From Cryptomeria japonica (Eukaryota > Streptophyta > Pinopsida > Cupressales > Cupressaceae): a stretch of DNA of 64,000 bases. The notes below the pieces were generated by a model. It did no database searches and was not told the origin of the DNA. It saw nothing but the letters and a program-made list of their open reading frames with translations. The position numbers and the translations under genes are program-made. The stretch lies in assembly GCF_030272615.1 (NCBI RefSeq), contig NC_081406.1, forward strand, positions 264,709,192 to 264,773,191, given 5' to 3'. Position 1 is the stretch's first letter. The number at the start of each line of letters is the position of its first letter. Shown one piece after another: positions 54,070-64,000 of the stretch.

Positions 54070-57000
54070 GAAAATTTTGTACACCTGGGGGATGTGCGAA
54101 ATTGTGGTTTCAGTCACAGTGTGTGAGTATGATACTCTCATAATTTAGGGAAGGCTCCCCCTATCTACAAACTAAACTAATCTAATATGGGTGAGACAAC
54201 AGTCTTTCTTCTTCTTCCAAGAAAAACTATACTCTTTTCTCTTCACAAAAAAGCAATAGCAACTGGAAATAAATAACAGCAAATACAGAAATGAGACTTT
54301 TTTGTAGGATTTTTGGAACATAAAGGGAAGCAAAGTTTCCATGAAGGCACAAAGACCTCTGTCACTTCCCCGAGATGGGAAAATAGAAATGAAAGCACAA
54401 AGTCTTCAACACTTCTACTGTCCTATCAACCTTTATAGATGATTTTCTGGTAACTAAGCACAATATGTAGCAGCTCAAAGTCTAACCACATGATGCACCT
54501 CTTATGCACAAACATAGATAATAAAAGCAGCACAAAGTTTGCAAGTTAACCCTTTGCTTGAGCATCCTACAATAGTTTCAGACGTGACAAGCAGCTCAAA
54601 GTCTGCAGTATCAAATCTTAAAACTAATCTAAAATTCCAAACACAATAAGCAACTCAACGTCTACAAGATTGAGCTTGAATCACTCTTGCATAACACCTC
54701 AAAAATCACAATCAATCTCTAGAAAATGTCGTCACATAACACCTTGAATCAACAAAAAGTCTTAGAGTCTTAGAGTGTACATACAAACTGGTAAGGTTTT
54801 GTTGCATTGACAAAAGATAAAAATTACAATAGACCCCCTCAAGTATTTATAGGAGAGGAACCTTGAGAAAAAGGTGGGAGGATCCTAACTAACTTGAAAA
54901 ATTCTCTCAACCACTATGACCTATTCCAACTACAGTCCTAATCTAACTCAACTTGTAGTTGCCTTACATGTAATTACATTTCACAAAAATGTAAGTAAAG
55001 TGACACTTGCAATTACAAATTTGACATTACATGTAATTTGTCAAAACAAAATTACAAATGCATAATTAATATAAGTTTCCAAAGACACAACTCCAACTGC
55101 ATCATCATTTGTCTGTGATGATATTCATGCCACTTCAGGATGCTAAAACTTGAAGTATTCTGGATTGGTGAAGACATCTTGAGCCAGAACAAGAATTTGC
55201 ATCCTTAATGATCTTTGTGTCCTTGGCCAACGAACTTCAACCTTATCTTCTTGCTTGGAGTAGTACTGGCTTTTCAGTAGGGAAGTTCTTTGCAAGGCTG
55301 AAGTAAGAAACCTATCTCTGTTTTGAAAGCATTCTATGCTCTCAACCATGAATTGTTGTTGTATCTCTTCTTTGTATCATCCTCCAATCTTGGAATCTGC
55401 TTGCAAAATAAGGCCCATGCCTTAATCCATTGATTTGGTAGGTCGTGTGTGCAAATAAAACTGACAAGGGAAGGTATAAATTGATGCAAAAATGAGCTCA
55501 CAAGTGAATTTAGGGTTCTAGAAACTACATTACATGTGTGGAAAAACAAGAGCATTAACTTGCAATTGTGGAGAACAAACATGCAACTTCATATGTGTAA
55601 TGGGTAACTACAAGTTTGAACTTGTAATTGGACCTTTAAAACTAATTTTCAATTGTTTTTTAGTGCATTTTGGACCAATTTCGGGTTCTGGAAGGCTAAC
55701 TGCAAGTAGAGAACATTACAACTTGCACTTGTAATCGGGTTTTAAAATTTCGATATCAAATGAATGAGTCTCATGACACTTCTTCAACATTTGTAAATTT
55801 TATAAAAAGAAGATTAGCTCTTTTTGCCAAAGGGGGAAGGTCAACATTACCACATTTACTTGTAATCGGGTTTTGAAAACCCAAATACAAGTAAATTGGA
55901 AAAATGAAAGGGGAAAATCTTGCACATTTACAACTTGCTTTCAATGAACCTTGCTTGAAGAATGACCTAGACCAAAACAAATGGGCTTGGGAAGAACCAA
56001 AATGCTCTATAAATAGACACGTTGAAAACCCTTGACAGTCAAAAAACGTATTTTGATTCAATCTCCTCCTCCAAAAACGGCATGGAAAGAAGACTCATGT
56101 TTGATGCCAAACACTTTGCATTGATGCAAGATACAAAACGTGTCAATAATGGTGGAAAAGGAGCACCCGAAACATGGAAAGAACCAGCAAAAACGTCTTC
56201 CAAAACACCTTACATGTTTGCCCAATCTCGTTTTTGGTAGAAAACGTGGCAACCAGCATTGATTCTTAACGATATAGCATGAATGTGGGATGGATTTTGG
56301 GGAAGGAATGCCACAAGAAACGGATATGTGGGAACAAAAATGCAGGTCGGGTTCTTCCTTTCCAACTCCAAGTAAAATGTCCCCTCCAAAGATGCAATCG
56401 GGTTTCTAAAACCCCTTTGCAAGTTTTACATTACATTGCTCTTTCTTCACTTGAGCAATTTCGGGTTTCTAGGGAAGAAGAACACAAAAATAAAGAGCAA
56501 AACGACTTTTAATGGGGAAATAAAATCCCTATTACAACTTAAAACAATAGAACATAAAAACTTGTAATATGGAAATTGATCCCCATTACAACTAAAGACA
56601 TAAGACATAAAAAGACTTCAAAAACTTAAAAAGACTTGTAATAGGGAAATAAAATCCCTATTACAACTAAAAGCACAAAGTAGGAACTTTTATGAGAACT
56701 TACAAGTTCTCGTTAAACTTGTATTTTTCATTTAACTTGTAATTTGTCTAAAAAGTTCCTACAAACAACTTAAAAGACAAAACGGGGAAAGGGAAAATAA
56801 AAAGCAAGTTACAAGTTACAAGTTTTTTTTTAAAAGTTCACTTGTAATTGCTAGAAAAAACCCCTACAACACTAAAACATAAAGGAAACTCTAAACTTGC
56901 AAAGGAAAGAAAATTTTCCACTTGCAATCCAGAGGACAAAACCCGAATTTGAAGAAAAAACATAGCAAACGAACTCAAAACGTGATAAAATTTGAAACGC

Positions 57001-57340
57001 AGATCGAGGATGAACCAAAGATCTGTCCAAACCAACAAGAAGCAAAAATTTTGCCTCGGGAAGCATGCTTTAAGAGAAAAATCTTCACCCTGCAATGACT
57101 ACTCTGAAATCCGAAATTGCACAAAAAGATAGGAAAAAGAAGACCAAAAGTCACCAAAACTTGGACAATGATGGCAAAGACACCCCCTAATGATTTGACA
57201 CTAAACAAATGTGAGTTTTGTACCTCATAAAACATGCATTGGAGACAAAAACAACACATTTAAACCAAAATTTCGTAAGGGTTGTCACATTTTTGAAAAT
57301 TCAAAACTGATGACAACAGAGAACATGAGACAAACATCAA
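54070..57340. mobile_element. 3.3-kb insertion splitting the hAT gene
   Basis: Sequence between the two hAT halves, unrelated to hAT. It contains repeated 'gcagctcaaagtctg'-like phrases (54,340-54,680), a minus-strand coding remnant (55,143-55,582), a plus-strand TATA-like 'ctctataaatagacacg' at 56,007-56,023, and many 'cttgtaat' and 'ttacaact' phrases. Three inverted repeats of the form GTAATAGGGA..TCCCTATTAC lie near 56,512-56,545, 56,562-56,600 and 56,636-56,665. Ends and class are not resolved. Confidence 0.5.
55143..55582 (-). pseudogene. Frameshifted open frame of unknown retroelement protein
   Basis: Two overlapping minus-strand frames read continuously in sense if one frameshift near 55,340 is allowed: a segment IPRLEDDTKKRYNNNSWLR passes into SIECFQNRDRFLTSALQRTS, then LLKSQYYSKQEDKVEVRWPR and VFTNPEYFKF. 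Composition is that of a real protein and both frames meet exactly at the shift. I do not recognise the family. It may be a gag-like protein of the inserted element. Confidence 0.5.
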
Positions 57341-57369
57341 TTAGGACATGAGGTAGACTTGGATTAGGA

Positions 57370-58600
57370 TTGGTGGCTCTATTCTTATGGATGTGTGGAC
57401 ACTCATCAACATCATGGTCACATGTGCAATTGGCTCTTATTTTCTTAGAGCTATTGATTGTTCAAGGAAGCATAAGGTTGCAAGCTTCCAATTTCATATT
57501 TTGAGAGAAGCCATAGAGGAAGTTGGAGCCTCAAATGTTTTGCAAGTGATCACATGTTCGGCATGTGTGTGCAAATTAGTTGGCATGGTGGTGGAAGGTG
57601 CTTACAAGCACATCTTTTGAACCCTATGTTGTGTCCATGCATTGAACAATGCATTGAAAGATGTAGAAGAGAGAGATTGGGAATAGCATGTAGTGACAAA
57701 AGCTAGAGATATCGGATGTTCATTTTGTTAGAGAGCATACTTGAGGTGCACGAGCCTCTATAGTTAATGATGGTTAATTCAGAGTGGAGTAGATGGCCTA
57801 TTTCAAACACTACTCAAGGAAAAGCTTTCAAACAAAAATATCTTTGATGACAATAGGTGGTCCATTGTAAGATAAAAAATTGTTAATTATTTTTAAGTTT
57901 GATAAATTTATTAATAACTTGCTAATTTTATTATTTCTATGTTTCTAACTTGTTATTTGAGCAACATATTACGCTCATTGTGATGTGGTGATGGACCACT
58001 ATAAACACAATGCTTCCTATGGTAACCTTTTCTCTAAATCCCAAATGGTATGCACCAATGGCTAGAAGGTTGCCTCCCAATGATAATGAAGGGGTGAAAA
58101 GAGGTTAATGAAGACCCTTCGAAAGATTCATTCAAGTGACGAGTCGACTATAATATATACTTCGCTACAATGGCTTACCTTTACTAATCTTTGTGGTCCA
58201 AGATTCAACAAACCAAAGGTGAAGATAGATTTACATTAGCTCAAACTAACCCTATTGGATGGTGGACAGAGCATGGCATAGATACACAAGAGTTGAGGAT
58301 TCTTGCCACTCACCTACTTTCACAAGGTGCCAATTCCTCTACAACAAAGAGGAATTGGTCCACATAAAGCCTCATCTACCCTATCAAAAATAATAGGCTT
58401 ACCCATATATGAGAAGAAAAGTTGGTGGTCGTGCATTGGGCCTCGCCTCTTTAGGTTAATTAGAATTCAAAGTATTAGAAAACTCCAAATTTATGGTGGT
58501 ATGTTGTTCCCAAAGATACCATCCAAATTGACGAAGAGGCACACAAGGATTGGTTGGGATTCTCTTGGATAAAGAAGCCCCTCATAGTGGCAATGACTCA
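57370..58600 (+). pseudogene. hAT transposase, DUF659 and C-terminal dimerisation part (broken)
   Basis: The plus strand resumes hAT coding with ILMDVWT and LINIMVTCAIGSYFLRAIDC (DUF659), then REAIEEVGASNVLQVITC, where families have VVTDN, so a catalytic-region Asp/Asn is lost. LCCVHALNNALKDVE follows. After many stops, the dimerisation domain appears: GWWTEHGIDTQELRILATHL, LLSQGANSSTTKRNWST, PIKNNRL, and EEAHKDWL near 58,535. The order matches the BED fragment at 53,489, so both halves are one gene. Confidence 0.8.
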
Positions 58601-59829
58601 AGGTTAGACTTTGATTTGGATTCACTATTGGTAGATGCCAACGAGTAAGTCCAACTCTTCTAATATTTATCAAATCCATTCCACCCACATAAGTGTGATG
58701 TACCCCAACCTCAACAACTTTTGGATTTGCCAATTCCCTCCCTATATTCAATTCTATTGTAGTTAAGCCTTGATGCATCAACACTGTTGGATCAGCTCCA
58801 ATTAGATAGCACAAAAGAGCTAGAGTTGGATTAGAGAGGCGGCAACATAATTTCTATGTTTTGTCAATTTGAAGTTGAAACTTGCATCTTGTGGGCATTT
58901 AATTGTATATTAAATTTTTCATATAGTATATTAATTTATCATATCATGATGTGCACATTGACAATGAATTAAGAAACTTAACAACAATTAAATTTTGACA
59001 TTTGTTAAGTTGTTCAACTCTCATGTGAACTCTCAACTCAACTCTAATGTTGTGTATTAAGGATATATGATGCATTTGGTGAATTCCTTATCAATATTAT
59101 TATATGAACATTTGCAATTTCCCTATGTTTTTTAAATTTTTCCCATTTATTAAGGCATCCCCTAACATGGCCTCAAAAAAACCAATACCCAAAAGACGCC
59201 CACCCGACCCCTACCATCCCCATCCCAAAAACTTGGTGGGACATAATGCTATGCATAAGCACATAGGATGTTTTGTAAAAACCATTGCAAATAAGATATT
59301 TCAAAAATGCTCCAATGTTAACCAAGCACATAGAGATTGCACATGTTGTGCAAGCCTCACTTTACCACTCTCTCAACACACAAATATCATTTCTTCTTTT
59401 GCAAGAGAGGAAAAAATAAATATTTTGCTGGTATATGCTCAAGGTTGTGCAAATTGCAAATGGCCTCTTCCCCTATTTCACATCATACTCCACGCACTTA
59501 ATCTGTTGTACACGGGACATAATGTGTGTTGTATGTAATCAAACTGTTGATTGCGCTTGAATCAAGAAAAAATTAAAGTATTTGCAGCTGCAACTAAGGG
59601 CAGATTGGGATAATCATAGTGATGCAGTGAATCACTGGCATACAAACAACAGGCAGATTGTGATGATTAGAGTGAAGTAGAGAACCACTCATACAAAGAA
59701 ATGTCAAACAATATACCATTACTCTTATCAACGACCTTTAAATGTTTCTAAACCTGCACACAGCCAAATCCTCCATCAATTTATCATTCATACTGAGCAC
59801 AAAGATCTACAAAAACAAAAACTTCCAAC
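58601..59829. other. No gene recognised
   Basis: AT-rich sequence after the hAT pseudogene. A plus-strand open frame at 59,104-59,538 has no recognised motif. Confidence 0.45.
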
Positions 59830-60565
59830 ACAAGATGTAGCTTGGAGACGCGTCTCCCCCCTCCCCCTGAAACACATCTCAGAGACGAAGACGCATCTCA
59901 GAGACTTTTTGCGCTTCCTGAGTCTTCATTTTCTGCCAAAGACTTCACTTCCACGTCTCCCGCCAAGGGTTCTTGTCATCTCAAACACGTCTCCTCTTAC
60001 GAAAGGCATGTGAAAAGGTCAAAAACAAAACAAAAATTTTGTTTTCCATCATTCAGCAGCCATGGTGGATGAAGCGGTTGAACCAAATGGTCTTCATGAA
60101 TTACCGCCAATTCTACTACCATCAGAGGAACCTAAGTTTAAGAGTGATTATTATCTAGAGAGCATCATAGTTGAGGACCTTGATATGGATGATCAAAACA
60201 TTGAAGAGTAGACAATAGATTTCTGACTTTTGTTTTTTATTTGTGTATCAGCATCAAACTATCAATATTCTTGAATTTCAATACGTAATGATAATCTAAT
60301 ATGAAATATGTAGTGTGAGTTTTGAGCTCCTTGACTCTTTGATATTTTGATTTGTGTATTTAAACTTTAAAAGTAAATGTTAAACTTTACCACTGTTCTT
60401 GTTTTCAAAGTTCTTTGTCATTATATTTTTTGGAAATTATTAAATTATATTAAAAAAAACAAATAGGCGTCTCCAAGAACCCTCGTCTCCTATTTTTGAA
60501 AATTAGTCGTACCAATACCAGTACCAATCTCCCAAGTCTCCAAGTACCCCCGTCTCTTGGTGACC
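59830..60565. mobile_element. Relative of the 21.8-kb hAT-like MITE
   Basis: Shares the interior phrases 'aggcgtctccaagWacccYcgtctcctatttt', 'taccagtaccaRtctcc' and 'tctccaagtacccccgtctc', and the AT-rich centre 'aattattaaattatatt', with 21,836-22,303, in the same orientation. The left end 'cttggagacgcgtctcc' begins near 59,838 and the right end 'ggtgaccttgac' is near 60,570. No target duplication could be fixed. A segment encoding an open frame at 59,842-60,072 is probably not a gene. Confidence 0.6.
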
Positions 60566-60957
60566 TTGACTAAAACAGATAAAGGAGAAAAATGTAGCAT
60601 GCCCACCAGATGAAAAGGATTTGCAACAAAATTGAACAAAAGAAACATAGGCTATGCACTCCCTTAGCCACCACCTAGTTTCTCCTTTCTTTGATACCAT
60701 TCTCAAAATGGTGAGTGTACACAAAACAATAATCACACCCTGATTTCACCAAACTGATGATAGTGTGCTATTTTAAAATTCATTACTTTCACATTGATAT
60801 GCATTGGCTTATAAAGCCTGTGATTTCCCACACAAAAAACTTCTCCCAACTAACTACCACAAAACCAATATTTGTTTTATTTCTATAGTAACATTTATTT
60901 ATTATATTTAACTATTTAACCTATGTTTCCTATTACTAATATGTAGCATTCTAATCA

Positions 60958-61707
60958 TAGTTGGACTACTCGCCGAGTCAAACACAATGAGTTTTTGCCA
61001 TGTTAACTCACCAAAAAACTTGTCGAGTCCATATTAAAAAATCGCCAAACACAGCAAAAAAGACTTGCTAGTGCGAAAAAAGTCATTTTACATCAAAAAC
61101 ACCTATTGATTTTTCTCTCCAAGGCAAGAAAACCCTCCACAATAGCAAACACACCATATGAAATGATTCTTCATCAAGGAGAGAAAATCAAAAAAGATTT
61201 TTTGGTGAATTTTGAAAGCAAATTGGAAGCATGGGTAGGTTCTCCGTTTTTCAGTTTTTTTCTTTTTTTTAAAACATTTTACTTCATTTTGGATGCATCT
61301 AGGTTAAAAAAATATCATCAATGGTAGAACAAAGTAGTGTATTTAGATTTAAATTCCACAAAATAAGATTCATCACCATTTATTGTCAATTTTTTCTGGT
61401 TTTTAACTATTTTCACTATTTTTTCATACCCAGCTTATTTTTTTTTTATTTTAATCCTTTTCTTTGGAAGAAAATGTTTAGAATCTGTAGATTAGATTCA
61501 ATTTTTACTAATTTAAACTAATCTATATTGATTTAAAGTTTTAAACTAATATTATGCTAATTTTTTAGCGATTTATGTATAATTTAAATTGTTTTTTGTA
61601 TTTAAAAATTAATATGTTGTGCTTTCACTTTGTATGTGTAGGTTAAATACTTCAGAAAATAACAAATAGAGAAGCTTCTACATCAGGTTCAGCCTCAAGC
61701 TTCACCC
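60958..61707. other. 5' flank of second hAT pseudogene
   Basis: Contains 'ggactactcgccgagtcaaa' and 'cttgtcgagtcc' motifs near 60,963-61,030, possibly part of a transposon terminus, then AT-rich sequence leading to the hAT coding start. Confidence 0.4.
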
Positions 61708-62257
61708 CATTGGTGCCGCCACAACCACCATTTGTAGACACTTGTCATGCAAGAGCTAGACACCCTGCTTGGAAATATGCATATCAAGGACCGGAACCTG
61801 GGTCAAAATATTGCATTAAATGCGAAAAAATATTTCATGGAAGCATAAACCACCTCATATACCATTTTGTAGGCATTAGTCATCGTGATGCCAAAACTTG
61901 TCTGAGAACCACTAAAGAGATAAAAAGATAGATAAAAGCCCTACTTTCAGTCACAGAAGAGTGAAAATTGCAAGGGAGAGGCAAAGGTATCCATAGTAGC
62001 ACCCATAGCTATTGCTCAAGGTGCTCCAGTCCAACTAGAATCAGATGAAGATACATGTCAAGGAATAGTGGGCTCTCTTCGTGGTCCACACATCCAAGAC
62101 AAATCCACCACCACCTCCACTTCATCTACTTCTAGTAGAATGCCAGCAACAGTGCCTACACCAACACGTAAGCTACAGTTTTTTTGTGCCTAGAAACACA
62201 CCTAGAGCACAACAATCAGTGGAAGCCATTAGGTGGAACAAGGAGGTGCATGAATTT
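61708..62257 (+). pseudogene. Second hAT transposase, N-terminal part with BED zinc finger
   Basis: The plus strand reads RARHPAWKYAYQGPEPGSKY and CIKCEKIFHGSINHLIYHFV with later Cys, a BED finger close to the hAT consensus. A stop lies at 61,929. The following frame reads GSLRGPHIQDKS and then a Ser/Thr/Pro linker, as in hAT proteins. Similarity ends at the foldback insertion. The conserved middle (about 200 residues before DUF659) is missing. Confidence 0.75.
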
Positions 62258-63510
62258 AGTTTTTCCCATCTATCCACTCATTAGAAAGAATAGTGCAGCC
62301 ATATTTTTTATGTTCCTTTATTTGTCCTTCCACCACTACCCTTTTTGTTTCAGTTACATTCATGAGTGCACAATTTTAATTTTTAAATAAAACATAGCCA
62401 AATTTTAACATAAATTACTATAAATTAAACAAAATAACTTTAGTCTAAAATTCAACGTAAATTACTATAACTATAAATTAGCATAAAATTTAAATTAACA
62501 GACCTCCCACTCAACTCTTTGAGAGAAGGCGCCTTGAAGCCTTTTCCTAGAACTGTCAATGCAGCAAAAGACTTGAGTGGGAGGTCCATTAATTTAAATT
62601 TTATGCTAATTTATACTTATAGTAATTTACGTTGAATTTTAGACTAAATTTATGTTCTTTAATTTACAATAATTTATGTTTTTTTTTTCTTTTCTTTTTT
62701 TTTGATCGGTAATAGGTCGAAGCCGAATCGCTTTTGACTGGAGCTATGAACCAGTGAGACCACATTTTTGAGGGGTCTCATCCTCAGACATGTTCGGCAT
62801 TAACACCCGTATAGCTCCATGTGTCGTCCTATCTATTTCTCCATCTTCCATGCCCAGGCATCACCTTATCTCTCCATTGCCTGTGTGCGAGACTACCAAC
62901 TATGACTCCTTATCTCTCCAAGGCTCCTTATCACTACCAGCCTTATTGCTCCAATGGCGCACACTCCTTATCTCTCCACCAGCACGAACCCTTATCACTC
63001 CAACATCCTCCAATCTCACCGTAGTGAGCCGCCTCTAAAGTTGGCACACCGCTACACTGGGCAAGTGGTCACATTTGAGTAGGGGCGTCACCCACGCATC
63101 CTCTGTCCACCATTTTTGCTAATAGGACCAAGCAGTCCTGTCTACTGCTACCGTTGGGCATAGTTTTGTCCAAGATCCATCGTGGCATTAGTAATACTGA
63201 GCGTCTTTTTTGAGCAGAGTCATCCTGCCGCCTACACACGTGTGCCTAACACACTCAAGGGTTCAAAGCAAAGAGTTTCAAACACCCGACCTTGCATGAA
63301 CAAGGCTCGCAATTTTGTTGTTGTGTCGTGGGGTCATCCCTATTTACAAAATTTATGTTGAATTTTGGCTATTTTTTATTTAAAAATTAAAATTGTGTAC
63401 TCATGAATGTAATTAAAACAAAAAGGGTAGTGGTGGAAGGACAAAAAAATGGGACGGAAAAAATAGGGCTGCACTATTCTTTCTAATGAGTGGACAAATG
63501 GGAAAAATTA
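62258..63510. mobile_element. Long foldback (inverted-repeat) element inserted in a hAT gene
   Basis: The left arm from 62,258 ('agtttttcccatctatccac') is the inverted complement of the right arm ending at 63,510. Pairing continues inward over about 280 bases on each side to the hinge (62,501-62,514 with 62,573-62,586, 'gacctcccactcaa'), leaving a 58-base loop. The right arm is interrupted by a retroposon (62,679-63,343). hAT coding resumes immediately beyond 63,510. It would fold into a near-perfect stem as RNA or DNA. Confidence 0.85.
62679..63343 (-). mobile_element. Poly(A) retroposon (SINE or truncated LINE) with 14-15-bp TSD
   Basis: The minus strand ends ..CCTATTACCGATC plus poly(A), seen on the plus strand as the T-run at 62,679-62,710. 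TTACAATAATTTATG lies on the left (62,664-62,678) and TTACAAAATTTATG on the right (63,344-63,357), a target duplication with one base lost. The minus strand also has 'gggtgtttgaaactc' near its 5' end, vaguely like a B box, so a SINE is possible; its 665-bp length favours a 5'-truncated LINE. No coding domain was seen. Confidence 0.75.
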
Positions 63511-64000
63511 CACCATTACTAATTGTTTGGTAGCTCCAAAAGGTAAGGTTTTTTTTAAATTGGTGGAATGCCTCTAACAAAGTCAAAAATGCAAAAAAAT
63601 TGCCTCAAATGTTGGAGGAAATTATCATGGAGGCGAGCATAGAAAATGTGGTGCAAATCAAAACTGATAATGCAGTAGCATATGTGGCAATTGGGAGAAT
63701 CCTCCAAGACAAACATAGGACACTTTTTTGGTCACCTTGTGCAACACATTGCCTTGACCTTCTTTTGGAGGGCATAGACAAACTTAATTAGGTGACACCG
63801 ATTGTAGATGATGCAAGGAGCATCACCTACAATCACCCTTGAGTTCTTCATTTGATGCAAGATCATACCCAAGGGAAAGAGTTGGTAAGATCGGGTGTAA
63901 CAAGGTTTGCAATGGTTTTGTTAACATTGCAAAGCAACATTGATTCACTGACAGCTTTGAAACAAATGATTGTGAGTGAAGCATGGCTAGACTCATCTTA
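63511..64000 (+). pseudogene. Second hAT transposase, DUF659 part, runs off the window
   Basis: After the foldback element, coding resumes with NCLVAPKGKVFF, a frameshift, then QMLEEIIMEASIENVVQIKT and DNAVAYVAIGRIL, LFWSPCATHCLDLLLEGIDK. These are DUF659 blocks with the TDN and C..H motifs retained. In-frame stops follow at 63,789 (after KLN) and near 63,832. The tail SGVTRFAMVLLTLQS and MIVSEAWLDSS shows the gene continues past 64,000. Confidence 0.88.

Larger units (their letters stand above)
49760..60957 (-). mobile_element. Old LTR element about 11.2 kb long, filled by nested insertions
   Basis: Direct repeats of about 250 bp at 49,760-50,013 and 60,703-60,957 share 'attggcttataa', 'aaaaacttctcc', 'aactaccacaaaa' and 'acctatRttt' in order. 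On the minus strand the right copy is followed by TGGTATCA (60,699-60,692), a primer-binding site. The left copy is preceded by GAGGTGGGGAA (50,024-50,014), a polypurine tract, before TGTTGGAATATT. This is the expected 5' and 3' LTR arrangement. No copia or gypsy gene was recognised in the interior. The repeats are strongly diverged and no target duplication is visible. Confidence 0.55.

Overview
The window reads as nuclear DNA of a seed plant. It is AT-rich, gene-poor and filled with decayed retrotransposons and DNA transposons. One host gene can be assembled exon by exon: a RelA/SpoT homologue of the RSH1 type (chloroplast ppGpp metabolism) on the minus strand. Fifteen consecutive exons between 47,864 and the stop codon at 17,237 join in frame through GT-AG introns and encode the last 537 residues. 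Short introns (76-160 bases, plus one of 764) alternate with introns of about 10.7, 7.6 and 8.8 kb. Nothing further upstream in the gene was found down to the right edge, so the next intron may exceed 16 kb. Long transposon-filled introns in an intact gene fit a gymnosperm best, but the species cannot be named from the sequence.

Layout. 1-17.2 kb lies downstream of the gene. It holds tandem repeats, a minus-strand Ty1/copia element truncated by a CGTCGG-rich insert (2.1-8.0 kb), a LINE reduced to ORF1 and tail with target duplications (9.5-10.7 kb), and a second minus-strand copia element with an LTR pair (11.6-15.3 kb). 17.2-47.9 kb is the RSH1 gene. Its 8.8-kb intron carries an LTR-like segment and two TIR elements with perfect 8-bp target duplications (21.8-22.3 and 24.2-25.2 kb). 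Its 7.6-kb intron carries a plus-strand copia element (30.6-35.4 kb) whose 3' untranslated part is a chain of hairpins with compensatory stem changes. Its 10.7-kb intron carries an LTR element (40.1-46.2 kb) whose interior is a spliced, frameshifted copy of a PDS5 cohesin-cofactor gene. A 1.78-kb solo LTR with a perfect GATTA duplication sits inside the 5' LTR of that element.

47.9-64.0 kb is a nest of old elements: a degenerate LTR pair about 11 kb apart (49.8 and 60.9 kb), a hAT transposase pseudogene split by a 3.3-kb insertion (53.5-58.6 kb), and a second hAT pseudogene running off the window. The second hAT copy is interrupted by a long foldback element that was itself hit by a poly(A) retroposon.

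No rRNA, tRNA, CRISPR or organellar genes were seen. The transposon genes all look dead. Only RSH1 appears functional, with the limit that its N-terminal half lies outside the window.
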